64,000 nt of DNA from Lachnospiraceae bacterium (GTDB lineage Bacteria; Bacillota; Clostridia; Lachnospirales; Lachnospiraceae), in assembly GCA_017411305.1 (NCBI GenBank), contig JAFQQI010000009.1:62001-126000 (forward strand), read 5' to 3'. This document shows positions 31,953 through 41,060 of this stretch, piece after piece. The translations under genes were made by a program, and so were the position numbers. Positions within the stretch are counted from its first letter, which is position 1. Every line of letters begins with the position of its first letter. The notes beneath the pieces were generated by a model that made no database searches, was not told the origin of the DNA, and was given only the letters and a program-made list of their open reading frames with translations.

Positions 31953-32537
31953 ATGAGTGATAAGTCGGCACAGAAGAAAAAATACATATTGGAAACTGCG
32001 CGAAGCGTTTTTATGGCGAAGGGTTTTAAAAATGTTACCATGAAGGATATTGTAGAAGCTTGCAATATCAGTCGTGGCGGATTATATTTATATTTTTCTT
32101 CTACCGCAGAGATTTTTATGGAAGTACTTCGCTTAGAACAACTGGAAGCTGATGATGTATTTGAAAGCAGTATTCCTGCAGGCGCGGGACCGGCAGATAT
32201 TTTGGCTTTGTTTTTAAAAGAACAAAAAAAAGAGCTTCTCAGCAAAAAGCCGGGGCTTACGAAAGCATCCTATGAGTTCTTCTTTGAAAATCGGGAAGGA
32301 AATAAAAATAATATATTAAAAAAGCAGTTTGACTCGGCGGTACTTGTGATACAGAAGCTGATAGAAGCCGGAGTAGAGAACGGCGAGTTTTATTGTCTGG
32401 ATGCCAGGCGTGCTGCCAGCAATATTATGTATGTGTTGGAGGGACTTAAGATAGCATCACAGACGAGGGGGATTTCCGAAGCGGCAGTAGACCGTGAAAT
32501 CCTGTATGTTATGCAGGGACTTATAGCAGAAGAATAA
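31953..32537 (+). CDS. TetR/AcrR family transcriptional regulator
   Basis: A 194-residue regulator. The TetR DNA-binding domain is at about residues 8-55 (ILETARSVFMAKGFKNVTMK, then IVEACNISRGGLYLYFSST). The GGLYLYF recognition helix is family-typical. The C-terminal part is divergent. It lacks an obvious adjacent efflux pump. It follows the hypothetical gene at 31471 by 14 bases and ends at a perfect terminator. The controlled genes and ligand are unknown. Confidence 0.88.
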   Translation: MSDKSAQKKKYILETARSVFMAKGFKNVTMKDIVEACNISRGGLYLYFSSTAEIFMEVLRLEQLEADDVFESSIPAGAGPADILALFLKEQKKELLSKKPGLTKASYEFFFENREGNKNNILKKQFDSAVLVIQKLIEAGVENGEFYCLDARRAASNIMYVLEGLKIASQTRGISEAAVDREILYVMQGLIAEE

Positions 32538-32566
32538 GCTTCAAGATGAATCTTGAAGCTTTTATT
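32537..32566 (+). terminator. Rho-independent terminator between the TetR gene and purL
   Basis: Perfect 10-bp arms AGCTTCAAGA (32537-32546) and TCTTGAAGCT (32551-32560), then TTTATT. The first base overlaps the TetR stop codon. Confidence 0.9.
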
Positions 32567-32600
32567 AAGAAAAACATAAACGGAGGGACTTTAAGTCATC

Positions 32601-35600
32601 ATGGGAAACGTAAAACGTATCTATGTAGAAAAGAAAGCGCCTTTTGCAGTAAAGGCAAAGGAATTGAAGGAAGAAATCGGCAGTTATTTAGGGATTACGG
32701 GAGTGGAAGAAGTAAGGGAATTTATCCGCTATGACGTGGAGAATATTTCTGAAGATACTTTTGAGAAAGCTTGTAAAACTGTATTTTCCGAGCCGCCGGT
32801 AGACATTCTTTATTCTGAAAACATTGAAATTCCGGCAAATGGTAAAGTGTTCAGTATAGAATACCTGCCGGGACAGTTTGACCAAAGAGCTGATTCTGCC
32901 GTTCAATGTGTTAAGTTCTTAAAAGAAGATGAGGAGCCTATTATTAAAACTGCGGTTACCTATCTGATTACCGGTGATGTTTCCGAGGATGAATTTGATA
33001 AAATCAAAGCATATTGTATCAATCCCGTGGATTCCAGAGAAACTGACATGATTAAGCCGGATACTTTGATAACAGAGTATGATGACCCGGCCGATGTAAT
33101 TATTTTTAACGGCTTTAAGGATTTACCTGAGGATGAGCTTCGTAACTTATATGATTCCTTAGGCCTTGCAATGACCTTTAAAGATTTCCTTCATATTCAG
33201 AATTACTTTGCGGGAGAAGAAAACAGAGATCCCAGCATGACAGAAATCAGAGTGTTGGATACTTACTGGTCTGACCATTGCCGTCATACTACGTTCTCAA
33301 CAGAGCTTAAGAATATTGAGTTTGAAGAGGGATATTATAAAGCACCTCTTGAAACTACTTATGCAAGTTATTTAGATACCAGAGCTGAAATTTTTGCAGG
33401 AAGAGATGATAAATTCATTTGCCTGATGGATTTGGCTCTTATGGCTATGCGTAAATTAAAGAAAGACGGTAAATTGCAGGATATGGAAGAATCGGATGAA
33501 ATCAATGCCTGTTCCGTTGTAGTACCGGTAGAAATTGATTATGGTAGCGGTGTGGAGACAGAAGAATGGCTTGTATTCTTTAAGAATGAAACCCACAATC
33601 ATCCTACGGAAATTGAACCTTTTGGTGGTGCGGCTACCTGCCTTGGGGGTGCAATTCGTGATCCCCTTTCAGGAAGAGGCTATGTATATCAGGCAATGCG
33701 TGTAACCGGTGCAGCAGATCCTACGGTTCCCGTTGCTGAAACCTTAAAGGGTAAACTGTCCCAGAAAAAGCTGGTTCGCGGAGCGGCAAGCGGTTATTCT
33801 TCCTATGGTAACCAGATTGGTCTTGCGACAGGTTATGTTAAGGAGATTTATCATCCCGATTATGTGGCTAAGAGAATGGAAATCGGTGCCGTTATGGGAG
33901 CAGCTCCCCGCAAAAATGTTATCAGAGAAAACTCTGATCCCGATGATGTAATTATTCTTCTCGGCGGAAGAACCGGACGTGACGGCTGTGGAGGTGCAAC
34001 AGGCTCCTCCAAGGTGCATACCGAAAGCTCTATTGAAACCTGCGGTGCAGAGGTTCAGAAGGGTAATGCGCCTACAGAACGTAAGATTCAGAGATTGTTC
34101 AGACGTGGTGAAGTAAGTAAGATTATTAAGAAATGTAATGACTTCGGAGCAGGCGGTGTTTCCGTTGCTATCGGTGAACTTGCTGCAGGTCTTACAGTAG
34201 ACCTTGATAAAGTACCTAAGAAATATGCAGGTCTTGACGGTACAGAGCTTGCGATTTCCGAATCCCAGGAAAGAATGGCTGTTGTAGTAGATCCTAAGGA
34301 TGTAGATACCTTCCTTGGCTATGCGGCAGAAGAAAACCTGGAAGCAATTCCTGTAGCGGTTGTTACGGCAGAACCCAGATTGGTGCTGAAATGGAGAGGT
34401 AAGGAAATTGTAAACATTGCAAGAGCTTTCTTAGATACCAACGGCGCTCATCAGGAAACCAATGTAGTAGTAAATATTCCTTCTGAAGAGGATAACTATT
34501 TAAAGAAAGTAGCAATTCCGGGCGTAAAGGAAGCGCTTGAACAGGATGATGTTAAGAAGGCGTTTATTACTACTTTAAATGATTTAAATGTATGCTCACA
34601 GAAGGGGCTTGTTGAGATGTTTGACTCCTCTATCGGTGCAGCGAGCGTACTGATGCCTTACGGTGGTAAATATCAGTTGACAGAAACCCAGACAATGGTC
34701 GCAAAATTGCCTTCCCTGAAAGGAAAGACAGATACTGTTACCATGATGAGCTACGGCTTTGATCCTTATTTATCTTCATGGAGTCCTTACCACGGTGCAG
34801 TTTACGCTGTAACAGAATCCATGGCAAAGGTAGTAGCAGCCGGTGGTGATTTCAGTAAGATTCGTTTTACCTTCCAGGAATATTTCCGTAGAATGACTTC
34901 TGATCCTGAGCGTTGGAGTCAGCCTTTTGCAGCACTTCTTGGTGCGTACGATGCGCAGATTGGTTACGGACTTCCTTCCATCGGCGGTAAGGACAGTATG
35001 TCAGGAACCTTCAATGAGATTGATGTTCCGCCTACACTGGTATCCTTCGCAGTGGATGTGGCTAAGAAGCAGGATGTAATTACACCTGAATTGAAAGAAG
35101 CAGGAAATGTTTTGGTTCAGTTCTGGTTTGATAAGGATGAATACGATATTCCCGTATATGAGCATGTTATGAAAACTTACAGCTTCATCACAGAGCTGAT
35201 GAGAGCAGGCAAAGTGAGATCTGCTTATGCGCTTGATGCCAAAGGACTTGTGGCCGGTATCAGCAAGATGGCCTTCGGTAACAAGCTGGGTGTTGCTTAT
35301 GATACACAGTTAAAGCCGGCAGATTTATTTGAGAACGGATTAGGTGATATCGTCCTTGAAATGGTAAGCGCAGATGCGGTAGCTTTGGATGCAGAAGAAT
35401 TAAACTACAGGGTAGTAGGACAGGTGACTTCAGATGCAGTATTTACTTACGAAGATGTAACAGTTTCCATGGATGAAGCACTTACGGCTTGGACTTCACG
35501 CCTTGAGAAGGTATTCCCTACTAAGGCAGAAAAAGGAACAGATACTGTGGCATCTGAGGTATATAAGACAGATAGAGTCTATGTATGTAAGAATAAAGTG

Positions 35601-36401
35601 GCTAAGCCTACCGTATTTATTCCGGTATTTCCGGGAACCAACTGTGAGTACGATTCTACCAAGGCTTTTGAAAAAGCAGGTGCTAATGTTATTACCAGAG
35701 TATTTAAGAATTTAACAGCAGAGGATATCAGAGCATCTGTAGATGCCTTTGAAAAAGATATTGCGCAGGCGCAGATAATTATGTTCCCCGGCGGCTTCTC
35801 CGCAGGCGATGAACCGGATGGAAGTGCCAAGTTTTTTGCAACTGCATTCCAGAATGCAAAGATGAAAGAAGCAGTTATGAAGCTTCTGAACGAAAGAGAC
35901 GGTCTTGCTCTTGGTATTTGTAACGGATTCCAGGCACTGATTAAGCTTGGTCTTGTACCTTACGGTGAAATTACAGGACAGAAAGAAGATTCACCTACAT
36001 TGACCTTTAATACCATTAACCGTCATATTTCCAAGATGGTTTACACTAAGGTGGTTTCTAATAAGTCTCCTTGGCTTCAGGAAGCAAACCTTGGTGGGGT
36101 ATATACCACACCCGCTTCCCATGGTGAAGGACGTTTTGTAGCACCGAAGGAGTGGATTGATAAATTGTTTGCAAACGGTCAGGTAGCAACGCAGTATTGT
36201 GACCTTGAAGGTAATGTTTCCATGAATGAAGAGTGGAATATCAATGGTTCTTATGCATCGATAGAAGGTATCACATCTCCGGACGGAAGATGCTTAGGAA
36301 AGATGGCTCATGTAGAGCGTATCGGCAGTGGTGTTGCAATTAACATTTACGGAGAACAAGATTTGAAGATGTTTGAATCCGGTGTGGCATACTTTAAGTA
36401 A
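32601..36401 (+). CDS. purL: Phosphoribosylformylglycinamidine synthase, single-chain form
   Basis: A 1,266-residue FGAM synthase that converts FGAR, ATP and glutamine to FGAM. It is the long PurL form with both subunits in one chain. The N-terminal domain carries TYWSDHCRHTTF (about residues 225-236), and FGAM synthase core motifs such as NETHNHPTEIEPFGGAATC (about 331-349) follow. The C-terminal class I glutamine amidotransferase has the nucleophile Cys in GICNGFQALIKLG (about 1106-1118), and the FPGTNCEYDS segment marks its start. GGAGGGAC precedes ATG 32601. It is separated from the purE-purD run by 12 kb. Confidence 0.97.
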   Translation: MGNVKRIYVEKKAPFAVKAKELKEEIGSYLGITGVEEVREFIRYDVENISEDTFEKACKTVFSEPPVDILYSENIEIPANGKVFSIEYLPGQFDQRADSAVQCVKFLKEDEEPIIKTAVTYLITGDVSEDEFDKIKAYCINPVDSRETDMIKPDTLITEYDDPADVIIFNGFKDLPEDELRNLYDSLGLAMTFKDFLHIQNYFAGEENRDPSMTEIRVLDTYWSDHCRHTTFSTELKNIEFEEGYYKAPLETTYASYLDTRAEIFAGRDDKFICLMDLALMAMRKLKKDGKLQDMEESDEINACSVVVPVEIDYGSGVETEEWLVFFKNETHNHPTEIEPFGGAATCLGGAIRDPLSGRGYVYQAMRVTGAADPTVPVAETLKGKLSQKKLVRGAASGYSSYGNQIGLATGYVKEIYHPDYVAKRMEIGAVMGAAPRKNVIRENSDPDDVIILLGGRTGRDGCGGATGSSKVHTESSIETCGAEVQKGNAPTERKIQRLFRRGEVSKIIKKCNDFGAGGVSVAIGELAAGLTVDLDKVPKKYAGLDGTELAISESQERMAVVVDPKDVDTFLGYAAEENLEAIPVAVVTAEPRLVLKWRGKEIVNIARAFLDTNGAHQETNVVVNIPSEEDNYLKKVAIPGVKEALEQDDVKKAFITTLNDLNVCSQKGLVEMFDSSIGAASVLMPYGGKYQLTETQTMVAKLPSLKGKTDTVTMMSYGFDPYLSSWSPYHGAVYAVTESMAKVVAAGGDFSKIRFTFQEYFRRMTSDPERWSQPFAALLGAYDAQIGYGLPSIGGKDSMSGTFNEIDVPPTLVSFAVDVAKKQDVITPELKEAGNVLVQFWFDKDEYDIPVYEHVMKTYSFITELMRAGKVRSAYALDAKGLVAGISKMAFGNKLGVAYDTQLKPADLFENGLGDIVLEMVSADAVALDAEELNYRVVGQVTSDAVFTYEDVTVSMDEALTAWTSRLEKVFPTKAEKGTDTVASEVYKTDRVYVCKNKVAKPTVFIPVFPGTNCEYDSTKAFEKAGANVITRVFKNLTAEDIRASVDAFEKDIAQAQIIMFPGGFSAGDEPDGSAKFFATAFQNAKMKEAVMKLLNERDGLALGICNGFQALIKLGLVPYGEITGQKEDSPTLTFNTINRHISKMVYTKVVSNKSPWLQEANLGGVYTTPASHGEGRFVAPKEWIDKLFANGQVATQYCDLEGNVSMNEEWNINGSYASIEGITSPDGRCLGKMAHVERIGSGVAINIYGEQDLKMFESGVAYFK

Positions 36402-36434
36402 AGAGAGTGATAAGCAGAACTATTGCAATAATAA

Positions 36435-36460
36435 AACAGGAGCAGTTTACTGCTCCTGTT
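36435..36460. terminator. Bidirectional terminator between purL and the EAL gene
   Basis: Arms AACAGGAGCAG (36435-36445) and CTGCTCCTGTT (36450-36460) pair perfectly, followed by GTTTTTGTTTG on the plus strand and TTTTATTATTG on the minus strand. It overlaps the last codons of the convergent EAL-domain gene. Confidence 0.85.
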
Positions 36461-37775
36461 GTTTTTGTTTGATTAATAATTCCTTGAAATCTTCTACAGG
36501 CATAGGTTTATAAAAAAGGAAGCCTTGAGCTTGCTTGCAACCCCATTCAAGAAGTAAATTCTTTTGGGATTCGGTTTCGACGCCCTCTATAATAATAGGA
36601 AGTCCTAAATCATGAAGCATATGTATCGTATGACTAAGCAGGGTACGATATTTAGGATTCTCCAAATGGAAGAGAAATCCCCGGTCAAATTTCACTTCAT
36701 CCACCGGCCGTTCCACCAGCATATTCAAGGTAGAATAACCGCTTCCGAAATCGTCCATGGAAAGGAAGAAACCATAATCCTTTAAAGCTTTTATCTTGTC
36801 ATACATAATTTCCTCATTTTCGGAATAGGCACTTTCTGTCAATTCTAAAGGAATAAGATGCGGAGGAACCTGATAACCCACCGAGAGATTTATTAAGGTT
36901 TCCACCAGGGTATCATCATAAGCATGAATCCGTGAAATGTTGATGGAAACGGGAATGTCTATTCCGTAATCGCAACGCATTTCGGATACAAAACGGAAGG
37001 TTTTTTTCCAAATATATTTATCCATGGCAATGATGGATGCATTTTTCTCCAGTACCGGAAGAAAAGCAGCGGGAGAAATCAGTCCTTCTACCGGATGTAA
37101 CCAACGCACTAACGCTTCTCCGGCAAAAATTTGTCCGGTATCCATCTGTACCTTGGGTTGGATATATAGTCTAAACTGATTGGTTGCCAATGCTTCATCA
37201 AAACCGTTTTCGATTCTCTTTTCTAAAAGCATTTTATCCCGCATGGTATTATCAAAAAAAGCGTAATTGGTAAAGTACTTTCCTTTTACGGTTTTTTGGG
37301 CAATAAAGGCATAATCCTGTATGTAGGAAGCAGACAGTTCTTTGCCTTGGGCGGTACAGATTCCGAACGCCGGCATTACTTTGCAGGCGATGGGAAATGC
37401 TCTGATACGTTCACTTAAATCATTTACGATTTCCACTAAATCATCTTCATTTTGATATGGGGTACAAAGTGCGAAAATGTCCGCACGAAAGTGGGCAGCT
37501 ACAGTTTTATCGTTTTCATAGCTGCGTAAACAGTCTGATATAAAGACAAGAAGTTTGTCTCCTGTCTCGCGGGAGCAGAATTCATTTACCATTTTAAAAC
37601 CGGCAATATCCATAACGATAATAGCGTACTTTTCGTTATTATAGCGAATCAAATCGTCAGCCTTGTAAAGAAAAGCACGCAAATTCATCAGATTCGTAAG
37701 GGGAATCCGATTTTGTTCAATGTTAGATTCTGCCATTTTTCGTAATGAATAAAGATATAAATTTTCAGAATCCAT
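36447..37775 (-). CDS. Degenerate GGDEF plus EAL domain protein, probable c-di-GMP phosphodiesterase
   Basis: A 442-residue soluble protein. The first half has a GGDEF fold, but its catalytic site reads RADIF (near residue 91) in place of GGDEF, so cyclase activity is not expected. The EAL domain has GEALVRWLHP (about 211-220), PLELTESAYSE (about 300-310), SMDDFGSGYS (about 329-338) and GVETESQ (about 394-400), which are the metal and catalytic residues of active c-di-GMP phosphodiesterases. The start at 37775 follows AAGGAG with nine bases between. ATG 37793 would place the ribosome site inside the gene. It converges with purL. Confidence 0.9.
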   Translation of the reverse strand: MDSENLYLYSLRKMAESNIEQNRIPLTNLMNLRAFLYKADDLIRYNNEKYAIIVMDIAGFKMVNEFCSRETGDKLLVFISDCLRSYENDKTVAAHFRADIFALCTPYQNEDDLVEIVNDLSERIRAFPIACKVMPAFGICTAQGKELSASYIQDYAFIAQKTVKGKYFTNYAFFDNTMRDKMLLEKRIENGFDEALATNQFRLYIQPKVQMDTGQIFAGEALVRWLHPVEGLISPAAFLPVLEKNASIIAMDKYIWKKTFRFVSEMRCDYGIDIPVSINISRIHAYDDTLVETLINLSVGYQVPPHLIPLELTESAYSENEEIMYDKIKALKDYGFFLSMDDFGSGYSTLNMLVERPVDEVKFDRGFLFHLENPKYRTLLSHTIHMLHDLGLPIIIEGVETESQKNLLLEWGCKQAQGFLFYKPMPVEDFKELLIKQKQQEQ

Positions 37776-37834
37776 AGGCAATAGCTCCTTCATCTTTCCG
37801 GGGATGTCAATTCGGCCCCCATGTCACAAAAAAA

Positions 37835-38098
37835 TTAGATTTCGATATTGTCTTTGGCATCTTTTTCTTCTGCATCAGGGAAAAGGTCTGCCATGGTACG
37901 TCTGTCGGTCAGTTTGCCGAACAAGCCGATGTACAACCAAAGCAGAATCGGAAGTCCTACCGTTGCGCCGAGACAAGCTGCAAAGAGCTTATCATGACCG
38001 GGGAAATCCAATATGGAAACAACCAATGTGGCAATGTATAATAACAGCAGCAAAACGATGCATACCATTGCTGCAATCCGCTTGTGGTTCTTCTTCAT
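37835..38098 (-). CDS. Small two-helix membrane protein
   Basis: An 87-residue protein with two predicted membrane helices (about residues 8-28 and 38-61) and an acidic tail. The start follows AAGGAG on the minus strand. I do not recognise the family. It lies upstream of, and in the same direction as, the EAL-domain gene with about 60 bases between, so the two could be co-transcribed. Confidence 0.7.
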   Translation of the reverse strand: MKKNHKRIAAMVCIVLLLLLYIATLVVSILDFPGHDKLFAACLGATVGLPILLWLYIGLFGKLTDRRTMADLFPDAEEKDAKDNIEI

Positions 38099-38150
38099 AA
38101 AAAACTCCTTTTTCCGCTAATTATAAGTATTATAACACATTTATAAAGGT

Positions 38151-38178
38151 TTGCAAACGATTAGTACTATGATATAAT
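38151..38178 (+). promoter_or_regulatory. Promoter of the GH2 gene
   Basis: TTGCAA (38151-38156), 16-base spacer, TATAAT (38173-38178). The -10 box runs into the left arm of a long palindrome, so the transcript would begin inside it. Confidence 0.6.
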
Positions 38179-38234
38179 AGGCGCATGGGAAAAACAAGCG
38201 ACGCGAAGCGGCATTTGTTTTTCATGCGCCTATT
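38176..38234 (+). repeat. Long palindrome at the transcription start of the GH2 gene
   Basis: Arms 38176-38187 and 38223-38234 are perfectly complementary (12 bp). After a two-base bulge, 38190-38197 and 38215-38222 pair for eight more. The loop contains CGACGCGAAGCGG. There is no T-run directly after it, so it is not a classical terminator. Confidence 0.75.
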
Positions 38235-38238
38235 AACG

Positions 38239-38383
38239 AGCAAAGGTCTGCGAAGCAGACAAAGAGCGCGGCAGCGCGGACTTTGCGAGTGAATGCGAGA
38301 GGACAAGCAAAGGTCTGCGAAGCAGACAAAGAGCGCGGCAGCGCGGACTTTGCGAGTGAATACGAGAGGACGAGCAAAGGTCT
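38239..38383 (+). repeat. Two 67-bp tandem repeats plus a partial third
   Basis: Copies at 38239-38305 and 38306-38372 differ at only a few bases, and 38373-38383 repeats the first 11 bases. Each unit contains the perfect hairpin GTCTGCGAAGCAGAC and a GC-rich dyad (GCGCGGCAGCGCG), flanked by CAAAGGTC and GACTTTG. The repeats occupy the 5' leader of the GH2 gene. Confidence 0.9.
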
Positions 38384-38407
38384 AATACTAATCGGAGAGG
38401 TCAAATT

Positions 38408-40918
38408 ATGCTGAAACAATCGTTAAACGGAACAGGAACCTTAGAAATTATCGGAAAGGATTCAGGCTTATTGCCAAAAGGAATTGTAAGTGCAGACATT
38501 CCTGGTTCGGTATATGCTACACTGTTGAAAGAAGAGCTGATACCGGATCCTTATTATCGTGACAACGAATTAAAGGTGTTGCCGCTTATGGATAATGACT
38601 TTGTATACAGAAGAACGTTTACTGCAGAGGAATCATTATTTGAATGCGAAGAGGTACTGCTTCGTTTTGACGGAATTGATACCTTGGCAGATGTTTATTT
38701 GAACGAAGAATTGCTTGGCAGCTCATGTAATATGCACCGCATTTGGGAGTTTGAAGTGCTTGATGTTTTAAAGCACGGTAAAAATGAACTTAAGGTAGTA
38801 ATTTATTCTCCTACCAAATACATAAAGGAAGAAAATGAAAAAGTATATACCGGTGGTTCCCATGAATGCATGAAGGGATTTCCGCATCTGCGTAAAGCGC
38901 ATTGCATGTTTGGTTGGGATTGGGGTCCCAGACTGCCTGATGCAGGTATTTTCAGGGATGTTATGTTGCTGGGTATACAGAAAGCGCGATTTGAATCCGT
39001 GTATATAACACAAGAACATGAGACCACTGATGTTGCAGATGCTTTAGCAAATAAAATATCAAAGGTTACACTTGATTTTGATATTGTACTGGAATTATTC
39101 CGGGATTGCACGGATACCAATGTGAAAATTACGGTAACGGCACCGGATGGTACAATCTATGAACCATTACAGCAGAAGCAGGATATAGAGGCAGATAACG
39201 GTGATTATCGTGTTGTGATAGACAGTCCCCTTATTTGGTGGCCGAGAGGTTATGGTGAGCAACCGCTTTATACCGTGAAAGCAGAGCTTTTTGATGAAGC
39301 AGGCAGCCTTCTGGATGTATGGGAGAGACGTATCGGTCTTCGCACCGTAACCATGAATACAGATAAGGATGAATGGGGCAATTGCTTTGCTCATGAGGTA
39401 AACGGTGTTAAGATTTTTGCCATGGGTGCAGATTATATTCCCGAAGACAACCTCTTTAGCAGAATCACTAAGGAAAGAACCCGTAAACTCCTTTCCGACG
39501 CTGCAGAGGCAAATCACAACTGTATCAGAATCTGGGGAGGCGGCTATTATCCGGATGATTATTTCTTTGACGCTTGTGATGAGCTTGGACTTTTGGTGTG
39601 GATTGACTTTATGTTTGCTTGTGCATCCTATGAGTTGGACGATGCGTTTGAAGCAAATATCAGGGCAGAAGTGGTTGATAATGTCAGAAGAATTCGCCAT
39701 CATGCATGCTTAGCACTTTGGTGCGGTAATAATGAAATGGAAACCCAAACTCTTGACGAAGCATGGGAGCCTTCTATTAAACAGAAATACGATTATATCA
39801 AAATTTTTGAATATATTATTCCCCAGGTACTGAAGGAAGAAGATCCGGTAACATTTTATTGGCCCTCCAGTCCTTCCTCGGGAGGTAATTATGATAATCC
39901 TTGGGATGAGGATAGAGGAGATACCCATTACTGGGATGTATGGCATGGGAATAAGCCTTTTACAGAGTATCGTAAGTTCCGTTTTCGTTATTTGTCAGAA
40001 TTCGGTTTTCAATCCTTCCCTTGTCTTAAGACGGTAAAAACCTTTGCAGAGGAAGAGGACTTGAATATTTTTTCCCGTGTGATGGAGATGCACCAGCGTA
40101 ACGTGGCGGCAAACGGTAAAATTCTGAATTATCTTTCTGCAACCTATCGTTATCCGGAGTGTTTTGAAAATCTGCTTTATGCTTCCCAGCTTTTACAGGC
40201 AGATGCCATCCGTTACGGAGTAGAGCACTTCCGAAGATGGAGGGGCAGATGTATGGGGGCCGTGGTATGGCAGCTGAATGATATCTGGCCGGTGGCTTCT
40301 TGGGCAAGTATTGATTATTACGGACGATGGAAGGCCCTCCATTATGCGGAAAAAAAGATGTTTGCTCCGGTCATGATTTCTTGTGAAGAAATCGGTGAGC
40401 TTAGTGAAAGACCTTTCTGTATTACAGAGCCGGCGCCTATTGAAAAAAGTGCAAAGCTTCATGTGGCAAATGAAACCATGCAGCCTGTAACGGGTGTTGT
40501 AGAATGGGAGTTATGTAAACCTAATAGCGAAGTGATTATTAAAGGATGCCAAGAGATAACGGTACCTGCCCTTGACGGTGTGTGGCTTAATAAACTTGAC
40601 TTTAATGCATATGATGAAAGGGAAATCCATTTAAGCTATCGATTCAAGGTAAACGGAAAGGTGGTTTCGGCTAACAGTTGTTTATTTACGCCGCCTAAGC
40701 ATTATTATTTTGAGAATCCTAAGCTTTCTGTGATTAAAGAGGGTAAGCTTCTTACGATATCTGCATCTGCTTATGCTAAAAATGTAGAGCTTGAGGCAGT
40801 GGACGGAGATTGCAAGTTATCCGATAATTATTTTGATATGGAAGCCGGAACCTATACAGTAGAAATACTGGAAGGCAATGCCACAGAGTTTAGATGTAAG
40901 TCTGTTTTTGACATTTAA
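38408..40918 (+). CDS. GH2 family beta-mannosidase-like glycoside hydrolase
   Basis: An 836-residue cytoplasmic enzyme. The N-terminal jelly-roll domain has GPRLPDAGIFRD (about residues 177-188). The TIM barrel carries WCGNNEME (about 438-445), where the last Glu before the final residues is the acid/base, and the nucleophile Glu in LSEFGFQSFP (about 529-538). The overall layout and the CGNNE variant match GH2 beta-mannosidases, which release mannose from mannan oligosaccharides. AGAGGTCAAATT precedes ATG 38408. The leader carries repeats and a palindrome. Alternatives are exo-beta-glycosidases of the same family. Confidence 0.85.
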   Translation: MLKQSLNGTGTLEIIGKDSGLLPKGIVSADIPGSVYATLLKEELIPDPYYRDNELKVLPLMDNDFVYRRTFTAEESLFECEEVLLRFDGIDTLADVYLNEELLGSSCNMHRIWEFEVLDVLKHGKNELKVVIYSPTKYIKEENEKVYTGGSHECMKGFPHLRKAHCMFGWDWGPRLPDAGIFRDVMLLGIQKARFESVYITQEHETTDVADALANKISKVTLDFDIVLELFRDCTDTNVKITVTAPDGTIYEPLQQKQDIEADNGDYRVVIDSPLIWWPRGYGEQPLYTVKAELFDEAGSLLDVWERRIGLRTVTMNTDKDEWGNCFAHEVNGVKIFAMGADYIPEDNLFSRITKERTRKLLSDAAEANHNCIRIWGGGYYPDDYFFDACDELGLLVWIDFMFACASYELDDAFEANIRAEVVDNVRRIRHHACLALWCGNNEMETQTLDEAWEPSIKQKYDYIKIFEYIIPQVLKEEDPVTFYWPSSPSSGGNYDNPWDEDRGDTHYWDVWHGNKPFTEYRKFRFRYLSEFGFQSFPCLKTVKTFAEEEDLNIFSRVMEMHQRNVAANGKILNYLSATYRYPECFENLLYASQLLQADAIRYGVEHFRRWRGRCMGAVVWQLNDIWPVASWASIDYYGRWKALHYAEKKMFAPVMISCEEIGELSERPFCITEPAPIEKSAKLHVANETMQPVTGVVEWELCKPNSEVIIKGCQEITVPALDGVWLNKLDFNAYDEREIHLSYRFKVNGKVVSANSCLFTPPKHYYFENPKLSVIKEGKLLTISASAYAKNVELEAVDGDCKLSDNYFDMEAGTYTVEILEGNATEFRCKSVFDI

Positions 40919-40960
40919 GGTGAAATTATTACAAAAATGTAAAGAAAATATAAAAATAAT

Positions 40961-41012
40961 TGCGCAAACCTTTGCGCAGAATATTGTGTTTATGGCGAAA
41001 ATATGCTAAAAT
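40961..41012 (+). promoter_or_regulatory. Palindrome and promoter of the PAS-GGDEF-EAL gene
   Basis: TGCGCAAA (40961-40968), CC, TTTGCGCA (40971-40978) is a nearly perfect 18-base palindrome. Just downstream are TTGTGT (40984-40989), a 17-base spacer, and TAAAAT (41007-41012). A regulator bound to the palindrome would touch the -35 region. Confidence 0.6.
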
Positions 41013-41060
41013 TTTGAAAAGTGGACTGATTTTTTGATTGACAGAATGAGGGTGACAATA

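Noticed and set aside
38239..38383. Possible CRISPR array
   Set aside because: The 67-bp units follow one another with no spacers, are only two and a part in number, and no cas genes are present.
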